A DNA stretch of 12,150 bases from DATDAW01 sp036524675 (GCA_036524675.1 DATDBU010000079.1:1-12150), one strand, 5' to 3'; shown: positions 1 through 7,165, counted from the first letter of the stretch. Numbers and translations are program-made. Notes: generated by a model not told the origin, from the sequence alone.

Positions 1-412
1 CTCCAATTACCTTCACCAGCACCCGTTTCCGGCGTTTCCCGTCGAACTCGCCGTAGAAAATTTGTTCCCATGGACCAAAATCCAGCTTCCCACCCGTCAC
101 CGCGACAACAACTTCCCGCCCCATGATGGTCCGCTTCAAGTGGGCGTCGGCGTTGTCCTCATAGCCATTGTGCTGGTATTGCTCATAAGGCTTCTCCGGC
201 GCCAGACGCTCGAGCCATTCCTCGAAATCTTCGTGCAAACCACTCTCGTTGTCGTTGATAAACACGCTCGCCGTAATGTGCATCGCGTTCACGAGCACCA
301 GGCCTTCCTTCACGCCGCTTTCGCGCAGCGTCGCTTCTACATCTTCAGTGATATTTAGAAAACCCCGGCGTTCCGGGGTTTCGAACCAGAGTTCCTTGCG
401 ATGGCTTTTCAT
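1..412 (-). CDS. yjbQ: YjbQ / UPF0047 family protein (secondary thiamine-phosphate synthase-like), C-terminus cut by window edge
   Basis: Reading the minus strand from ATG at 412 gives 137 codons with no stop before the edge. The protein begins MKSHRKELWF and contains NAMHITASVFIND, then EDNADAHLKR, IMGREVVVAVTGGKLDFG and PWEQIFYGEFDGKRRKR. These are the signature blocks of the YjbQ/UPF0047 family, including the two conserved His positions (NAMHIT and ADAHLK). Family members are about 138-140 residues long, so only a few residues and the stop are missing. Some members have been reported to have weak thiamine-phosphate synthase activity; the physiological role is unsettled. The ATG is preferred because family members usually start 'MKS.RKELWF'; an in-frame TTG lies five codons upstream. 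The gene diverges from the MOSC gene with only 21 bp between start codons, so its promoter must overlap that gene's 5' end or leader. I see no Shine-Dalgarno sequence. Confidence 0.93.
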   Translation of the reverse strand, partial: MKSHRKELWFETPERRGFLNITEDVEATLRESGVKEGLVLVNAMHITASVFINDNESGLHEDFEEWLERLAPEKPYEQYQHNGYEDNADAHLKRTIMGREVVVAVTGGKLDFGPWEQIFYGEFDGKRRKRVLVKVIG

Positions 413-433
413 AAAGGGGATGCTCAACGCTAA

Positions 434-1288
434 ATGGACGCCGCGACCAATACAACACCGCATGTCACCGGACTTTTCATTTACCCGGTTAAAGGCTGTC
501 GGGGCATCGCCCTCGGGGAAAGCCAGGTCGACGCCCTCGGCCTCATCCACGATCGGCGCTTCGTAATTACGAACGAAAATGGCCAATTCCTCAGCCAGCG
601 CCAGTTCGCCCACATGGCCCTGATCGAGACACAACTGACTCTAGACACGCTCGTTCTCTCCGCCAAGGATATCGCGCCCATTGAAGTTTCACTCGCCCAT
701 ACCGGCGACGAACGTTCCGTCACTGTCTGGCGCGATACGGTCCTCGCTGGCGACCAGGGAGAAGAAGCCGCCGATTGGCTGACATCCGTCCTTGGGCAAT
801 CCTGCCGCCTCGTAAAAATCATCCCTCGCACCAGCCGGATGATTCCCGCTGAGCGCACCGTTCATAGCCTTCCGGAGAAAACGGGACACCTTGTCAGCTT
901 TGCCGACGCCTTCCCCTTCCTGCTCATCTCGGAGGAATCCCTCGCTGATCTCAATCGCCGCCTCGACGAACCTCTTCCCATGAATCGTTTCCGTCCAAAT
1001 ATCGTCGTCAGCAACGCCAGCACCCCGTTCGAAGAGGACACCTGGCAGCGTTTCCAAATCGGTAGTGTTATTTTTCACGCCTCGGGCGACTGCGGCCGAT
1101 GCATTGTCACCACCACCGATCAGGAAACCGCCGAACGCGCTAAAGAACCCCTGCGCACGTTGGCACAATATCGCCGGGATGCCCGAGGCGAAGTCGTCTT
1201 CGGCCAAAACCTCATCCACGAAACAAAAACCGGCTTCTTGAAGCTGGGTGACCCCGTTGTTTTGTCTATCCCTTCAACACCTGACTGA
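434..1288 (+). CDS. MOSC domain-containing protein (YcbX/mARC-like, molybdenum-cofactor binding)
   Basis: This is a 284-residue protein. Residues 11-130 match the MOSC N-terminal beta-barrel domain (VTGLFIYPVKGCRGIAL, GLIHDRRFVITNENGQFLSQRQ). Residues 145-280 match the MOSC domain (MNRFRPNIVV at 183, CGRCIVTTTD at 220-229, KEPLRTLAQYRR at 237, FGQNL at 256, GDPVVL near the end). In the mARC/YcbX branch the Cys of the 'RCI(V/L)TT' motif coordinates molybdenum; here it is Cys223. Known relatives reduce N-hydroxylated compounds with redox partners, so a small cytosolic molybdoenzyme is likely. No ferredoxin domain is fused at the C-terminus, unlike E. coli YcbX, so an electron donor must be encoded elsewhere. 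ATG 434 is the only in-frame ATG before the conserved start; AAGGGGA lies about 13 nt upstream, an unusually long spacing. The gene converges on the WYL regulator. Confidence 0.93.
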   Translation: MDAATNTTPHVTGLFIYPVKGCRGIALGESQVDALGLIHDRRFVITNENGQFLSQRQFAHMALIETQLTLDTLVLSAKDIAPIEVSLAHTGDERSVTVWRDTVLAGDQGEEAADWLTSVLGQSCRLVKIIPRTSRMIPAERTVHSLPEKTGHLVSFADAFPFLLISEESLADLNRRLDEPLPMNRFRPNIVVSNASTPFEEDTWQRFQIGSVIFHASGDCGRCIVTTTDQETAERAKEPLRTLAQYRRDARGEVVFGQNLIHETKTGFLKLGDPVVLSIPSTPD

Positions 1289-1299
1289 GGCGGCCGCCT
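1288..1299. repeat. Perfect 12-bp palindrome between convergent stop codons
   Basis: AGGCGGCCGCCT reads the same on both strands. It starts at the last base of the MOSC stop codon and ends one base before the WYL-regulator stop codon, so it fills the whole space between the convergent genes. It contains a NotI recognition sequence. With a 4-nt loop the stem is only 4 bp and there is no T-tract on either side, so a classical intrinsic terminator is not supported. Confidence 0.6.
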
Positions 1300-2310
1300 T
1301 CACGTCATCTCCGCGACTCGTCTAGCAATGTTTCGAATGCGATCCCGTAGCACCTTCGGCGCGAGCACCCGTGCGTGATCACCCCAACTAAGAATCCAAC
1401 GTTCCACCTCCTCGAAATCCGTAAGCCGCAGCAACAGGTCTATCTCTCCATTTGCCCGTTTAACGATCTCCTGCGATTCATGCCACTCGCTTTCGGAAAC
1501 CAGGCGCGCTGCCCACGCATCAAACCGGATCCGGATGGAATACACCCTTTCCGTTCCGGCGCCTGTCTTGCTAAAAACCCCGAGGCTTCCTTTTAAAAAC
1601 CGCTCGATCGAAAAATCCTTAGGGCGCTCAAATCTCGCCTTTGTTAGTTTAACCGCACTCATCCGTTGCAGAGCAAACGTCCGCATCTGATCGCGCTCGA
1701 GATCATAGGCAAAGCAATACCAGTGGTTCTGGACGCAAGCGAGATGATAGGGCTGCGCCCTTCGCATCTCCATCTGTGTGCTATCCAGTTTGTGATAAAA
1801 AAATGCTATCTCCACCGATTCAGCCAGTGCCCGGCTGACAGCATCGAATGTCACCATCTCCACTTTCGCAACACCGGCATTCCTGAATGAGATCGCCGTT
1901 TGCAGATTTACCCATTCGATACTGATACATCCCGGCATGCTCGCTGCCAGCTTCCGGCAGGCCTCCAGCAACGGTTTTTCGAACGGCGTCCCTCGGTATT
2001 GCGCCAGAGCCTTCTGCGCAATGAACAACGCCGCCACCTCGCCCTCGGAAATATCGAATGCAGGAAACTGCGATACCGGCTTCGTATAATAATAGCCAAA
2101 CCGTACCGGATCATAGTCAATTTCCGCGCCCAATTGGTAGCGCATATAATCGATATCGCGCTGAATCGTCTTCGGCGTCACCTCGAATTCCGCCGCCACC
2201 GACCGGCAATTCGGATACTTCCCCGCCTGCAACAACCCGTGCAATCGCATCATCCGCCCAATAGGCGGCCGTGACAGCTTGGAAGCTGATTTTTCATTCC
2301 CGCCACGCAT
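1300..2310 (-). CDS. HTH / WYL-domain transcriptional regulator
   Basis: From ATG 2310 this is a 336-residue protein. Residues 12-65 form a DeoR-type winged HTH (LSRPPIGRMMRLHGLLQAGK, then SVAAEFEVTPKTIQRDIDYM with the recognition helix TPKTIQRDI). Residues about 155-228 are a WYL domain (QPYHLACVQNHWYCFAYD; the triad reads W197-Y198-C199 instead of W-Y-L). Residues 255-333 fit the WCX C-terminal extension, ending WILSWGDHARVLAPKVLRDRI. WYL domains bind nucleic-acid or nucleotide-like ligands, and such proteins regulate DNA damage, defence or metabolic genes; the target here is unknown. The frame can be extended to a TTG at 2346, but the 12 added residues are not family-like, so the ATG is preferred. 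It lies downstream of the toxin gene on the same strand, 302 bp away, and probably has its own promoter. Confidence 0.93.
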   Translation of the reverse strand: MRGGNEKSASKLSRPPIGRMMRLHGLLQAGKYPNCRSVAAEFEVTPKTIQRDIDYMRYQLGAEIDYDPVRFGYYYTKPVSQFPAFDISEGEVAALFIAQKALAQYRGTPFEKPLLEACRKLAASMPGCISIEWVNLQTAISFRNAGVAKVEMVTFDAVSRALAESVEIAFFYHKLDSTQMEMRRAQPYHLACVQNHWYCFAYDLERDQMRTFALQRMSAVKLTKARFERPKDFSIERFLKGSLGVFSKTGAGTERVYSIRIRFDAWAARLVSESEWHESQEIVKRANGEIDLLLRLTDFEEVERWILSWGDHARVLAPKVLRDRIRNIARRVAEMT

Positions 2311-2612
2311 GATCTTCTGCGTATCAACCCGTCGATCACTCCACAAGCCTCAAAAAATCTCAAAAACTTTTAAGCCTATGACAGCCAATGTCCCACACCC
2401 CATGCAAAGATGCTTCCCGTGACGGCCCCTTTTCAAAGATTTTCAAGTGGCTCGCGAATTATCCTTGCACTTGAGACCGCCAATTGCTCGGATCTCATCA
2501 CCCTCTCCCCCATCTCATGAGTGCCCGCGGTTTGCAGACGTTTCAGCAAGTGTTCCAGCTAGCGACTGGAAATCCGCCTTATTCCCGCCTCCATGCCATC
2601 CAATTTAATTCG
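2311..2612 (-). promoter_or_regulatory. Gene-free upstream region of the WYL regulator, with a 7-bp inverted repeat
   Basis: About 300 bp without a credible gene separate the WYL-regulator start from the toxin stop. The region holds an inverted repeat TCAAGTG (2443-2449) and CACTTGA (2468-2474), 18 bp apart. It also has an A-rich stretch with CTCAAAAA repeated (about 2348-2370). The region must contain the WYL promoter and may contain an autoregulatory operator; the inverted repeat is a candidate only. I could not pick a confident -35/-10 pair. Confidence 0.35.
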
Positions 2613-2879
2613 CTATCGGCGAAACTGCTTGAGCAAACGATCATACCCCTGGTGCGTGCCAATGAAGAACCAATAGGCAGTATCGCCGCGAACGTCCGCT
2701 ACCACTCGATAGTCATCATCCACTCTCGCGCTCCACACCTTGCCGACCTTTTTGAATTCGAGAGATGGATGGGCGTGATCTTTCAGCCAAAGTCGAAATG
2801 CTTTGCGCGCTTTCCGTTGAATAGCCAGAGGCAACGCTTCATACAGTCGCCAGAATCTATCTGTCGCGACAGATTTCAT
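2613..2879 (-). CDS. RelE/ParE-superfamily toxin of a type II toxin-antitoxin pair
   Basis: This is an 88-residue basic protein. Its layout is typical of the RelE/ParE fold: an N-terminal helical hairpin (residues 5-35, FWRLYEALPLAIQRKARKAFRLW), then a beta-sheet core with FKKVGKVWSARVDDDYRVVADV at 42-63 and AYWFFIGTHQGYDRLL at 68-83. The 'W.ARV..DYRVV' and 'F.IGTH..YDRLL' blocks are hallmarks of the family. Members either cleave mRNA at the ribosome (RelE/HigB) or poison gyrase (ParE); the sequence alone does not say which. The ATG at 2879 lies inside the last codons of the antitoxin gene (23-bp overlap), implying coupled translation. A GGAGG lies about 13 nt upstream, further than usual. 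It is full length and looks intact. Confidence 0.88.
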   Translation of the reverse strand: MKSVATDRFWRLYEALPLAIQRKARKAFRLWLKDHAHPSLEFKKVGKVWSARVDDDYRVVADVRGDTAYWFFIGTHQGYDRLLKQFRR

Positions 2880-3078
2880 CGAGGGGCTTCACCCTCCCTT
2901 GGGCGATATCGTCGGAAACTTCCTGCAGCAATGCATCGAGCGCGCCCGACGCGGAGTCTTCTTCGATCTGGCGGTCCCAAGCCTCGCTGCGTTTCCGGAG
3001 AATCCACTCCGAAAGCTTCGCAAAATCCTCGGCAGGGAGTCTGGCAATCGCAACTTCGATTTCTTCCAGTGTATTCAT
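2857..3078 (-). CDS. Antitoxin of the type II toxin-antitoxin pair
   Basis: This is a 73-residue acidic protein. It begins with a helical segment (MNTLEEIEVAIARLPAEDFAKLSEWI) of the kind seen in many small antitoxins whose N-terminus reads '..EIE.AI..LP..E...L..WL'. The middle is SEAWDRQIEEDSASGALDALL (32-51), and the C-terminus is SDDIAQGRVKPLDEI (55-69). This 'WDRQIE.D...G.LD.L..E...D...GR..PL' pattern is common in antitoxins paired with RelE/ParE toxins. It is expected to bind and neutralise the toxin through its C-terminal half. No classical ribbon-helix-helix or HTH DNA-binding domain is evident to me, so autorepression would have to come from the complex or from the N-terminal helices. 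It is first in the operon and overlaps the toxin by 23 bp. No Shine-Dalgarno sequence precedes its ATG. Confidence 0.82.
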   Translation of the reverse strand: MNTLEEIEVAIARLPAEDFAKLSEWILRKRSEAWDRQIEEDSASGALDALLQEVSDDIAQGRVKPLDEICRDR

Positions 3079-3086
3079 CTGAGTCA

Positions 3087-3099
3087 GATTGCTTCAATC
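3087..3099. promoter_or_regulatory. Candidate operator palindrome upstream of the antitoxin
   Basis: GATTGCTTCAATC is a perfect inverted repeat (GATTG, 3-bp spacer, CAATC). It ends 8 bp upstream of the antitoxin ATG on the minus strand. On that strand TTGCAA lies about 17 bp upstream of CAATCT, a weak -35/-10 candidate that the palindrome would overlap. Toxin-antitoxin operons are usually autoregulated through such sites. The inference rests on position and symmetry only. Confidence 0.4.
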
Positions 3100-3483
3100 G
3101 CGCCGCGTTTGCAAGACACACGGCCCCGTTGAAGTGGGCACCTGCTCCCAGCGCTCCCTCGACTTTGTCGCCTTCATCGCCCCACGTCTCGCCCTCCACC
3201 AACGAGGCTAAACAGATACTTGGAAACCGCCTCTCCTTGGTTCTCCGCCCGAAACCGTCGTGTTCAGTGCTGTTTGCCAAAGTAAACCTAGGCGCCAGCA
3301 CGCAGTTTTCACGCAAGGCACAACGGCGCCAAGCCGACTTGGGCCTGCCTGAAAAAACGCCCGCCAAAGGGAAAGTGTTCGGCCTTGGCGCGCAGGTGTC
3401 TTAAGCGGCGATTCCAACTGCATCGTAACGCCCGAAGAACTGAAAATAGCATGCACGCATAACCCCAAAAACGGCGATTCAAA
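3100..3483. other. Gene-free region upstream of the toxin-antitoxin operon
   Basis: No reading frame here looks like a protein family. The long plus-strand frame that crosses it is mostly antisense to the toxin-antitoxin genes and has a random-looking composition. Visible structure: GGCGCCAAGCCG (3325-3336) is nearly inverted by CGGCCTTGGCGC (3380-3391), and CGGCGATTC occurs twice in direct orientation (3406-3414 and 3472-3480). The stretch could be a decayed gene or part of a dispersed repeat; nothing proves either. Confidence 0.4.
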
Positions 3484-3627
3484 TAACCACAAAGAACGCA
3501 AGGAACACAGAGGGAAAGAGTTATGATTCGAAGCTGGCTTCGGATGCTTCACCCTCAGGAGAGTTGATTTCATGCGCGTTCAGCCAGCAAGTACCTGTCT
3601 TTGTGCTTTTTGTGTTCTTTGTGGTTA
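3484..3627. repeat. 144-bp inverted-repeat unit with 'TAACCACAAAGAAC' ends
   Basis: The left arm (3484-3514) begins TAACCACAAAGAAC. The right arm (3596-3627) ends GTTCTTTGTGGTTA, its reverse complement. Over 32 positions the arms agree at about 25, and the outer 14 bp are perfect. The 81-bp centre contains a small CGAAGC-TG-GCTTCG stem. ATTCA occurs outside both ends (3477-3481 and 3628-3632), but on the left it is two bases away from the arm, so it is not a clean target-site duplication. 'ACCACAAAGAACACAAAG'-like sequences recur between genes in many environmental bacterial genomes. The unit carries no gene and could be a MITE-like or folding RNA/DNA element. Confidence 0.6.
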
Positions 3628-3963
3628 ATTCATTCCTTGCTTTCAGGATAACATTTTTGTCCCCTCTCGTCGGTTCGACCTATCTCCACTCTAGAAAAGA
3701 ATCCGCAAAAATCTTCGCCGAAACCTCTCCAAAAAGAATGGCGCCTTCGCCGTTTGACCTTCTCCATGATTGAGGCGAGCTGCCCCAATCGACAAGCGAG
3801 ACGCCTACCCTTCCCACGCCGGAACTGCCGAAAACTACCCTTCAACCGTCGTTTTGAAGCTTGGTTAGCGCTTCAGTCGCTGGGACTTGGGTCTTTGGTA
3901 ACTTCTCAGGGCGGCAGCAGTCAGAGCAAAAGCAAGACGTGGATGCCCTTCTGCCTCCTGCAC
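3628..3963. other. Gene-free region between the inverted-repeat unit and the heptamer array
   Basis: Small frames exist on both strands but none has a recognisable family. A 71-codon minus-strand frame (3845-3630) is rich in Arg and Lys (KVKRRRRHSFWRGF) and runs into the inverted-repeat unit, so I regard it as non-coding. The region lies downstream of the BatB-BatC gene on its strand and may contain its mRNA 3' end. I see no clear GC stem followed by a T-tract. Confidence 0.4.
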
Positions 3964-4040
3964 CTGCCTTCTGCCCTCTGCCTTCTGCCTTCTGCCTTCT
4001 GCCCTCTGCCCTCTGCCTTCTGCCTTCTGCCTTCTGCCTC
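3964..4040. repeat. Heptanucleotide tandem repeat (CTGCCYT), 11 units
   Basis: Eleven contiguous 7-bp units on the plus strand alternate CTGCCTT and CTGCCCT in the order T,C,T,T,T,C,C,T,T,T; the last unit is CTGCCTC. Degenerate units continue to the left (about 3948-3963). The array ends 3 bp from the stop codon of the BatB-BatC gene, so it would be transcribed as a purine-rich AGGCAGA-type repeat in that gene's 3' untranslated region. Frames through it are open because 7-bp periodicity cycles all three frames without a stop; they are not genes. Confidence 0.92.
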
Positions 4041-4043
4041 ACC

Positions 4044-7000
4044 CTACCAGTCTTTTTCCACCCAACTGCCGCCTTTAGTGTCGTAACGGCCCTGACCTTT
4101 TTTCGCCGTCTGGCGCACATACGTCCGCAGGTAGGTTTCCACGACACGACCCCCGACATTTTCGGGACCCATACCGCTGCCTTGGGCACTCTGCGATTTT
4201 GATTGGCCCTGGCCGCTGCCTTCGTTTTGCGCCATTGCCGCTTCGTATTGCGAACGCAATTGCGCCAGCAGATCGTTGGTCTCGCCTTGCATGGCTTGGA
4301 GCGATTCGTTGTTAAGTCCCATTCCTGTAGCCTGACTGAATCCGTTGGCAGCATTTTCCAGGTGGCCGATGGCACTTTTCATCTGATTCATCGATAAGGC
4401 GGCCATCGCGCCGCCTGGTTGTTGGCTACCTTGTTGCTGTCCCCCCTGCTGGCTATTTCGCTGCGGACTTCCGCCCTGTTGCGAATTGGTCTGCGGTTCT
4501 CCGCCCGTTGCTTGTGCGGTGCTTTCCCCACCCTGCTGCTGGTTTGTCTGATCCTTGCCCCCTTCGGCGGAACTGCGCTCCTGTGGTGATTGTTGCTGGC
4601 CCGGCTGATTTTGCGCCGTCTCACCCGCAGAGCCAAGGACGTCCTTGGCTTCAGTCAATTCGCTTTCGCCCATTTTGGAGAAAGCGTCAGCCAGAATCGG
4701 TCCATATTTGCTAACCTGCTCCAGGGCGCGCGGGTTGCTTGCATTGATATCGAGCGCCTTCCGGTAATAGTTCATGCCTTCGCTGAGCACGGTCGCCGCC
4801 TTCGTGTCCATCGTCGAACCTTTGAGCTGGCCCATACGCGAATGCGAATTCGGTTGGTTCTCCGGCTGGGCCTGATAGTCGTCGAACTGTTTCACCAGTT
4901 TGTCGCCTGTTATAACGGCCGCGTTTTCGATAGCAGCCAGGAGATCCTTCCGAGCTTGTTGAACGCGGGGGTCGTTCGGAGCGTATTTTTCGGCAATTTC
5001 CAGCTGCCGCATCGTCACCCCGGCCAGGACACTGTGAAAACCGGCACGGGTTTCGATAGCGTCCTTAACCGATTCCAGGAGTTCATCCACAAGTTTGCCT
5101 TTTGCCGTGTCGTACTGTCCTGCAATGGATTTGTCGTTTGGAGCCAACCCATTGGCTTTCTCTAAAAGCTCGACGGCTTTGCCGCGCGTCTTAATTCCAT
5201 CCAGCCATTTCGGACCCTTTTTCGATTTGTCCGACGTGGAGCGGATGGCAAAAAGTTTGTCCGCTTCCTGGTCGATCGGCCGCGCCATTTCGGCGAGGTT
5301 TTTTGCCCATTTCAAGGCGATAGCATCCCGGAGATTCGTGGCCTCGGCGTCACTTGGTTTTCGCTGAAGCAGACGATCAAGCACAGAGGTGGCGTCACCG
5401 TATTTGGCATTTTGATCGGTGAGACGCTTGGGATTATTCGCCGACACGGCTGCGGCTTCTGCATCCAGCTTTTGACCAACTTGCAGGGCGGCCTTCCGGA
5501 ACAAATCCATCGCTAGAGCCGCGTTGTGCGCGCCGTTCTTTGCGAAATGCGTATTGTCGAGTCCTTCGTAGTTTGCCAATGCCTCTTCAAAGGCATCGAC
5601 CGCGCCGCGAACGGTGTCGTCGGCTACGGACTCACCGATCCGGACTTTCGTGTTGCCAAGTTGGAACGTAGCCAGAGCCGAGAGCTTGGGATCTGGAGAA
5701 ACGGCCGCCTGCTGGAACAAATCGATGGCTTCGACGTATTTCGCCCGTGCGAATTGTGTTTTCTCCTGACGGAAGAGCCGGTTGTATCCTTCCGGTTTGG
5801 AAGCGACTTCGAGCAGCGCCGCGCCCGCCTGCGCGTACCGGACAAGGCCAAGATTGTAAGTTGCTTCGAGATTGTCTCGGTTGGTTTTCAACTCGGCACT
5901 GAGGATTTTTTCCAACTCGCCATAGTTCTTTTCCGCCATGAGTTTTTCCATGCCGCGCTGATCAATCGCGAGCGCTGAGTGTGCCCACACAAAGCATGCG
6001 CCCGCCAGGAGCACTCGCAAGGACGAGGCCTGGCGAAGCCGGTTCCGCAACCGCGACCCGCCACCGCGAGCCGGTTCTTCCCCCTCGTGCACAGGGGGCA
6101 GCACAACCTCCGGCGTGTCCATTTCCTGAAATGAGGGCACCCTGCGCCGGCTGCGAATGAACGGTTCGGCGGCCAAGCAAAGGAACGCCAGCGCCAGCGG
6201 CAGCCAGAACCATTCATCGTAATCTTCGACCTCCATTTTACCGCTCAACGTCGAAAACCGGCGCAGTTCGCTTTCGTAGAGTCTATGCAGGATTTTCTCC
6301 CCTGCTTCCTCGCCGCTGCTTCCGATGAGATGCGTGTAGGTTCCACCGCCTGCCTGGGCAATCGCCTTCAGCTTGTCCTCTTCCAACTTCGAAAAAACGC
6401 CTGTCCGGAAAACACCGCCAACGCCCGGAACTCTTCCTCCTTCACGTGTCCCTACGCCAATGGTGAAAACGCGAATACCGTGCGTTTGCCACGCTGTACG
6501 CGCCGCAGTCACGGCGTCACCGGACGTCTCGCCGCCATCGGAAAAGAGCAGAAGGACGGCCTTGGAATATTTGCCTTCTTTTTGGTTCGCGGCGAGATCG
6601 GTCACCGCCGCGTCGATACCCCGCGCCAGATTGCTTCCGCCCTGTGTCCAGCCGAAGGTCGTTTGCGCGAGCGTAAAATTAAAACTCTCATGACTGATTG
6701 AGGGCGGTATCGCGACAAATGCGTCGCCGCCGATCAACACAAGGCCGATGCGGTCGCCCCCCAAATTGCCAACCCATTTCGCAATGGCGGCTTTGACGAA
6801 GTCGAGCCGTTTTGGCGGGGCGTCGGTGACTCGCATGCTATTCGACAAATCCAGCAGAACATAAGCGTCAATCCCGGAAGCTTTGGTCACACCTTCCTTC
6901 GGTCCGATCAGCGGTCGGGCCAGTGCGACAAAAATGAGCGCAAGACCAAGGCCAGTGGCGAGCGCGGAGAAGAGCCGCAGTTTCTCCTGTTTCCAATTCA

Positions 7001-7148
7001 TTGCCTTCGACGCCTGGCGTGTCGTGAGAAACAGCGTCAACCGCTTCCGGCGCCTGTTCCGAGCCACGACGTAGCACAATGCCACGAGCAACAGCACAAC
7101 CGGCACGCCTGCGAGCAGCCAGGGATGGACGAAATAAAAAATTTTCAT
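4044..7148 (-). CDS. batB: BatB-BatC fusion: VWA-domain membrane protein with C-terminal TPR region
   Basis: This is a 1034-residue protein. Residues 8-28 and 58-78 are membrane segments separated by a basic loop (NRRRKR). Residues 93-290 are a von Willebrand A domain with a metal-binding site: D100-L-S102-N-S104, S172 in GGSNL where Thr is usual, and D204 in FSDGGE. A third membrane segment is at 314-331, followed by a basic cytoplasmic linker. A fourth hydrophobic segment at 376-394 ends AHSALA, like a signal-peptidase site. Residues 398-840 are helical TPR-type repeats (DNLEATYNLGLVRYAQ, ALATFQLGNTKVRIGE, NYYRKALDINASNPRALEQV). Residues 846-915 are Gln/Gly/Ser-rich, then comes a conserved-looking tail ending WVEKDW. 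Bat proteins are envelope proteins linked to aerotolerance and stress in Bacteroides and Leptospira; the exact function is unresolved. BatB and BatC are usually separate genes. BatA lies 150 bp upstream on the same strand. No Shine-Dalgarno sequence is seen before the ATG. Confidence 0.92.
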   Translation of the reverse strand: MKIFYFVHPWLLAGVPVVLLLVALCYVVARNRRRKRLTLFLTTRQASKAMNWKQEKLRLFSALATGLGLALIFVALARPLIGPKEGVTKASGIDAYVLLDLSNSMRVTDAPPKRLDFVKAAIAKWVGNLGGDRIGLVLIGGDAFVAIPPSISHESFNFTLAQTTFGWTQGGSNLARGIDAAVTDLAANQKEGKYSKAVLLLFSDGGETSGDAVTAARTAWQTHGIRVFTIGVGTREGGRVPGVGGVFRTGVFSKLEEDKLKAIAQAGGGTYTHLIGSSGEEAGEKILHRLYESELRRFSTLSGKMEVEDYDEWFWLPLALAFLCLAAEPFIRSRRRVPSFQEMDTPEVVLPPVHEGEEPARGGGSRLRNRLRQASSLRVLLAGACFVWAHSALAIDQRGMEKLMAEKNYGELEKILSAELKTNRDNLEATYNLGLVRYAQAGAALLEVASKPEGYNRLFRQEKTQFARAKYVEAIDLFQQAAVSPDPKLSALATFQLGNTKVRIGESVADDTVRGAVDAFEEALANYEGLDNTHFAKNGAHNAALAMDLFRKAALQVGQKLDAEAAAVSANNPKRLTDQNAKYGDATSVLDRLLQRKPSDAEATNLRDAIALKWAKNLAEMARPIDQEADKLFAIRSTSDKSKKGPKWLDGIKTRGKAVELLEKANGLAPNDKSIAGQYDTAKGKLVDELLESVKDAIETRAGFHSVLAGVTMRQLEIAEKYAPNDPRVQQARKDLLAAIENAAVITGDKLVKQFDDYQAQPENQPNSHSRMGQLKGSTMDTKAATVLSEGMNYYRKALDINASNPRALEQVSKYGPILADAFSKMGESELTEAKDVLGSAGETAQNQPGQQQSPQERSSAEGGKDQTNQQQGGESTAQATGGEPQTNSQQGGSPQRNSQQGGQQQGSQQPGGAMAALSMNQMKSAIGHLENAANGFSQATGMGLNNESLQAMQGETNDLLAQLRSQYEAAMAQNEGSGQGQSKSQSAQGSGMGPENVGGRVVETYLRTYVRQTAKKGQGRYDTKGGSWVEKDW

Positions 7149-7165
7149 GGCCAGTGGTTAGGTAA

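Noticed and set aside
360..381. 9-bp perfect hairpin AAACCCCGG-CGTT-CCGGGGTTT
   Set aside because: It lies inside the yjbQ coding region over the conserved residues TPERRGF and is not followed by a T-tract on the coding strand; a coding coincidence is more likely than a terminator.
2484..3404. 306-codon plus-strand reading frame
   Set aside because: It runs antisense through the well-supported toxin and antitoxin genes, has no recognisable domain, and is rich in Ser/Pro/Arg as expected of an antisense frame.
3208..3573. 121-codon minus-strand frame covering part of the gene-free region
   Set aside because: No domain or conserved motif, and it includes one arm of the inverted-repeat unit, so it is probably fortuitous.
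3964..4040. CRISPR array
   Set aside because: The units are 7 bp and contiguous, with no unique spacers and no cas genes.
3842..4375. 177-codon minus-strand frame with QKAEGRR repeats
   Set aside because: It is out of frame with the BatB-BatC gene and its repetitive protein comes from the heptamer array, which is open in all frames.
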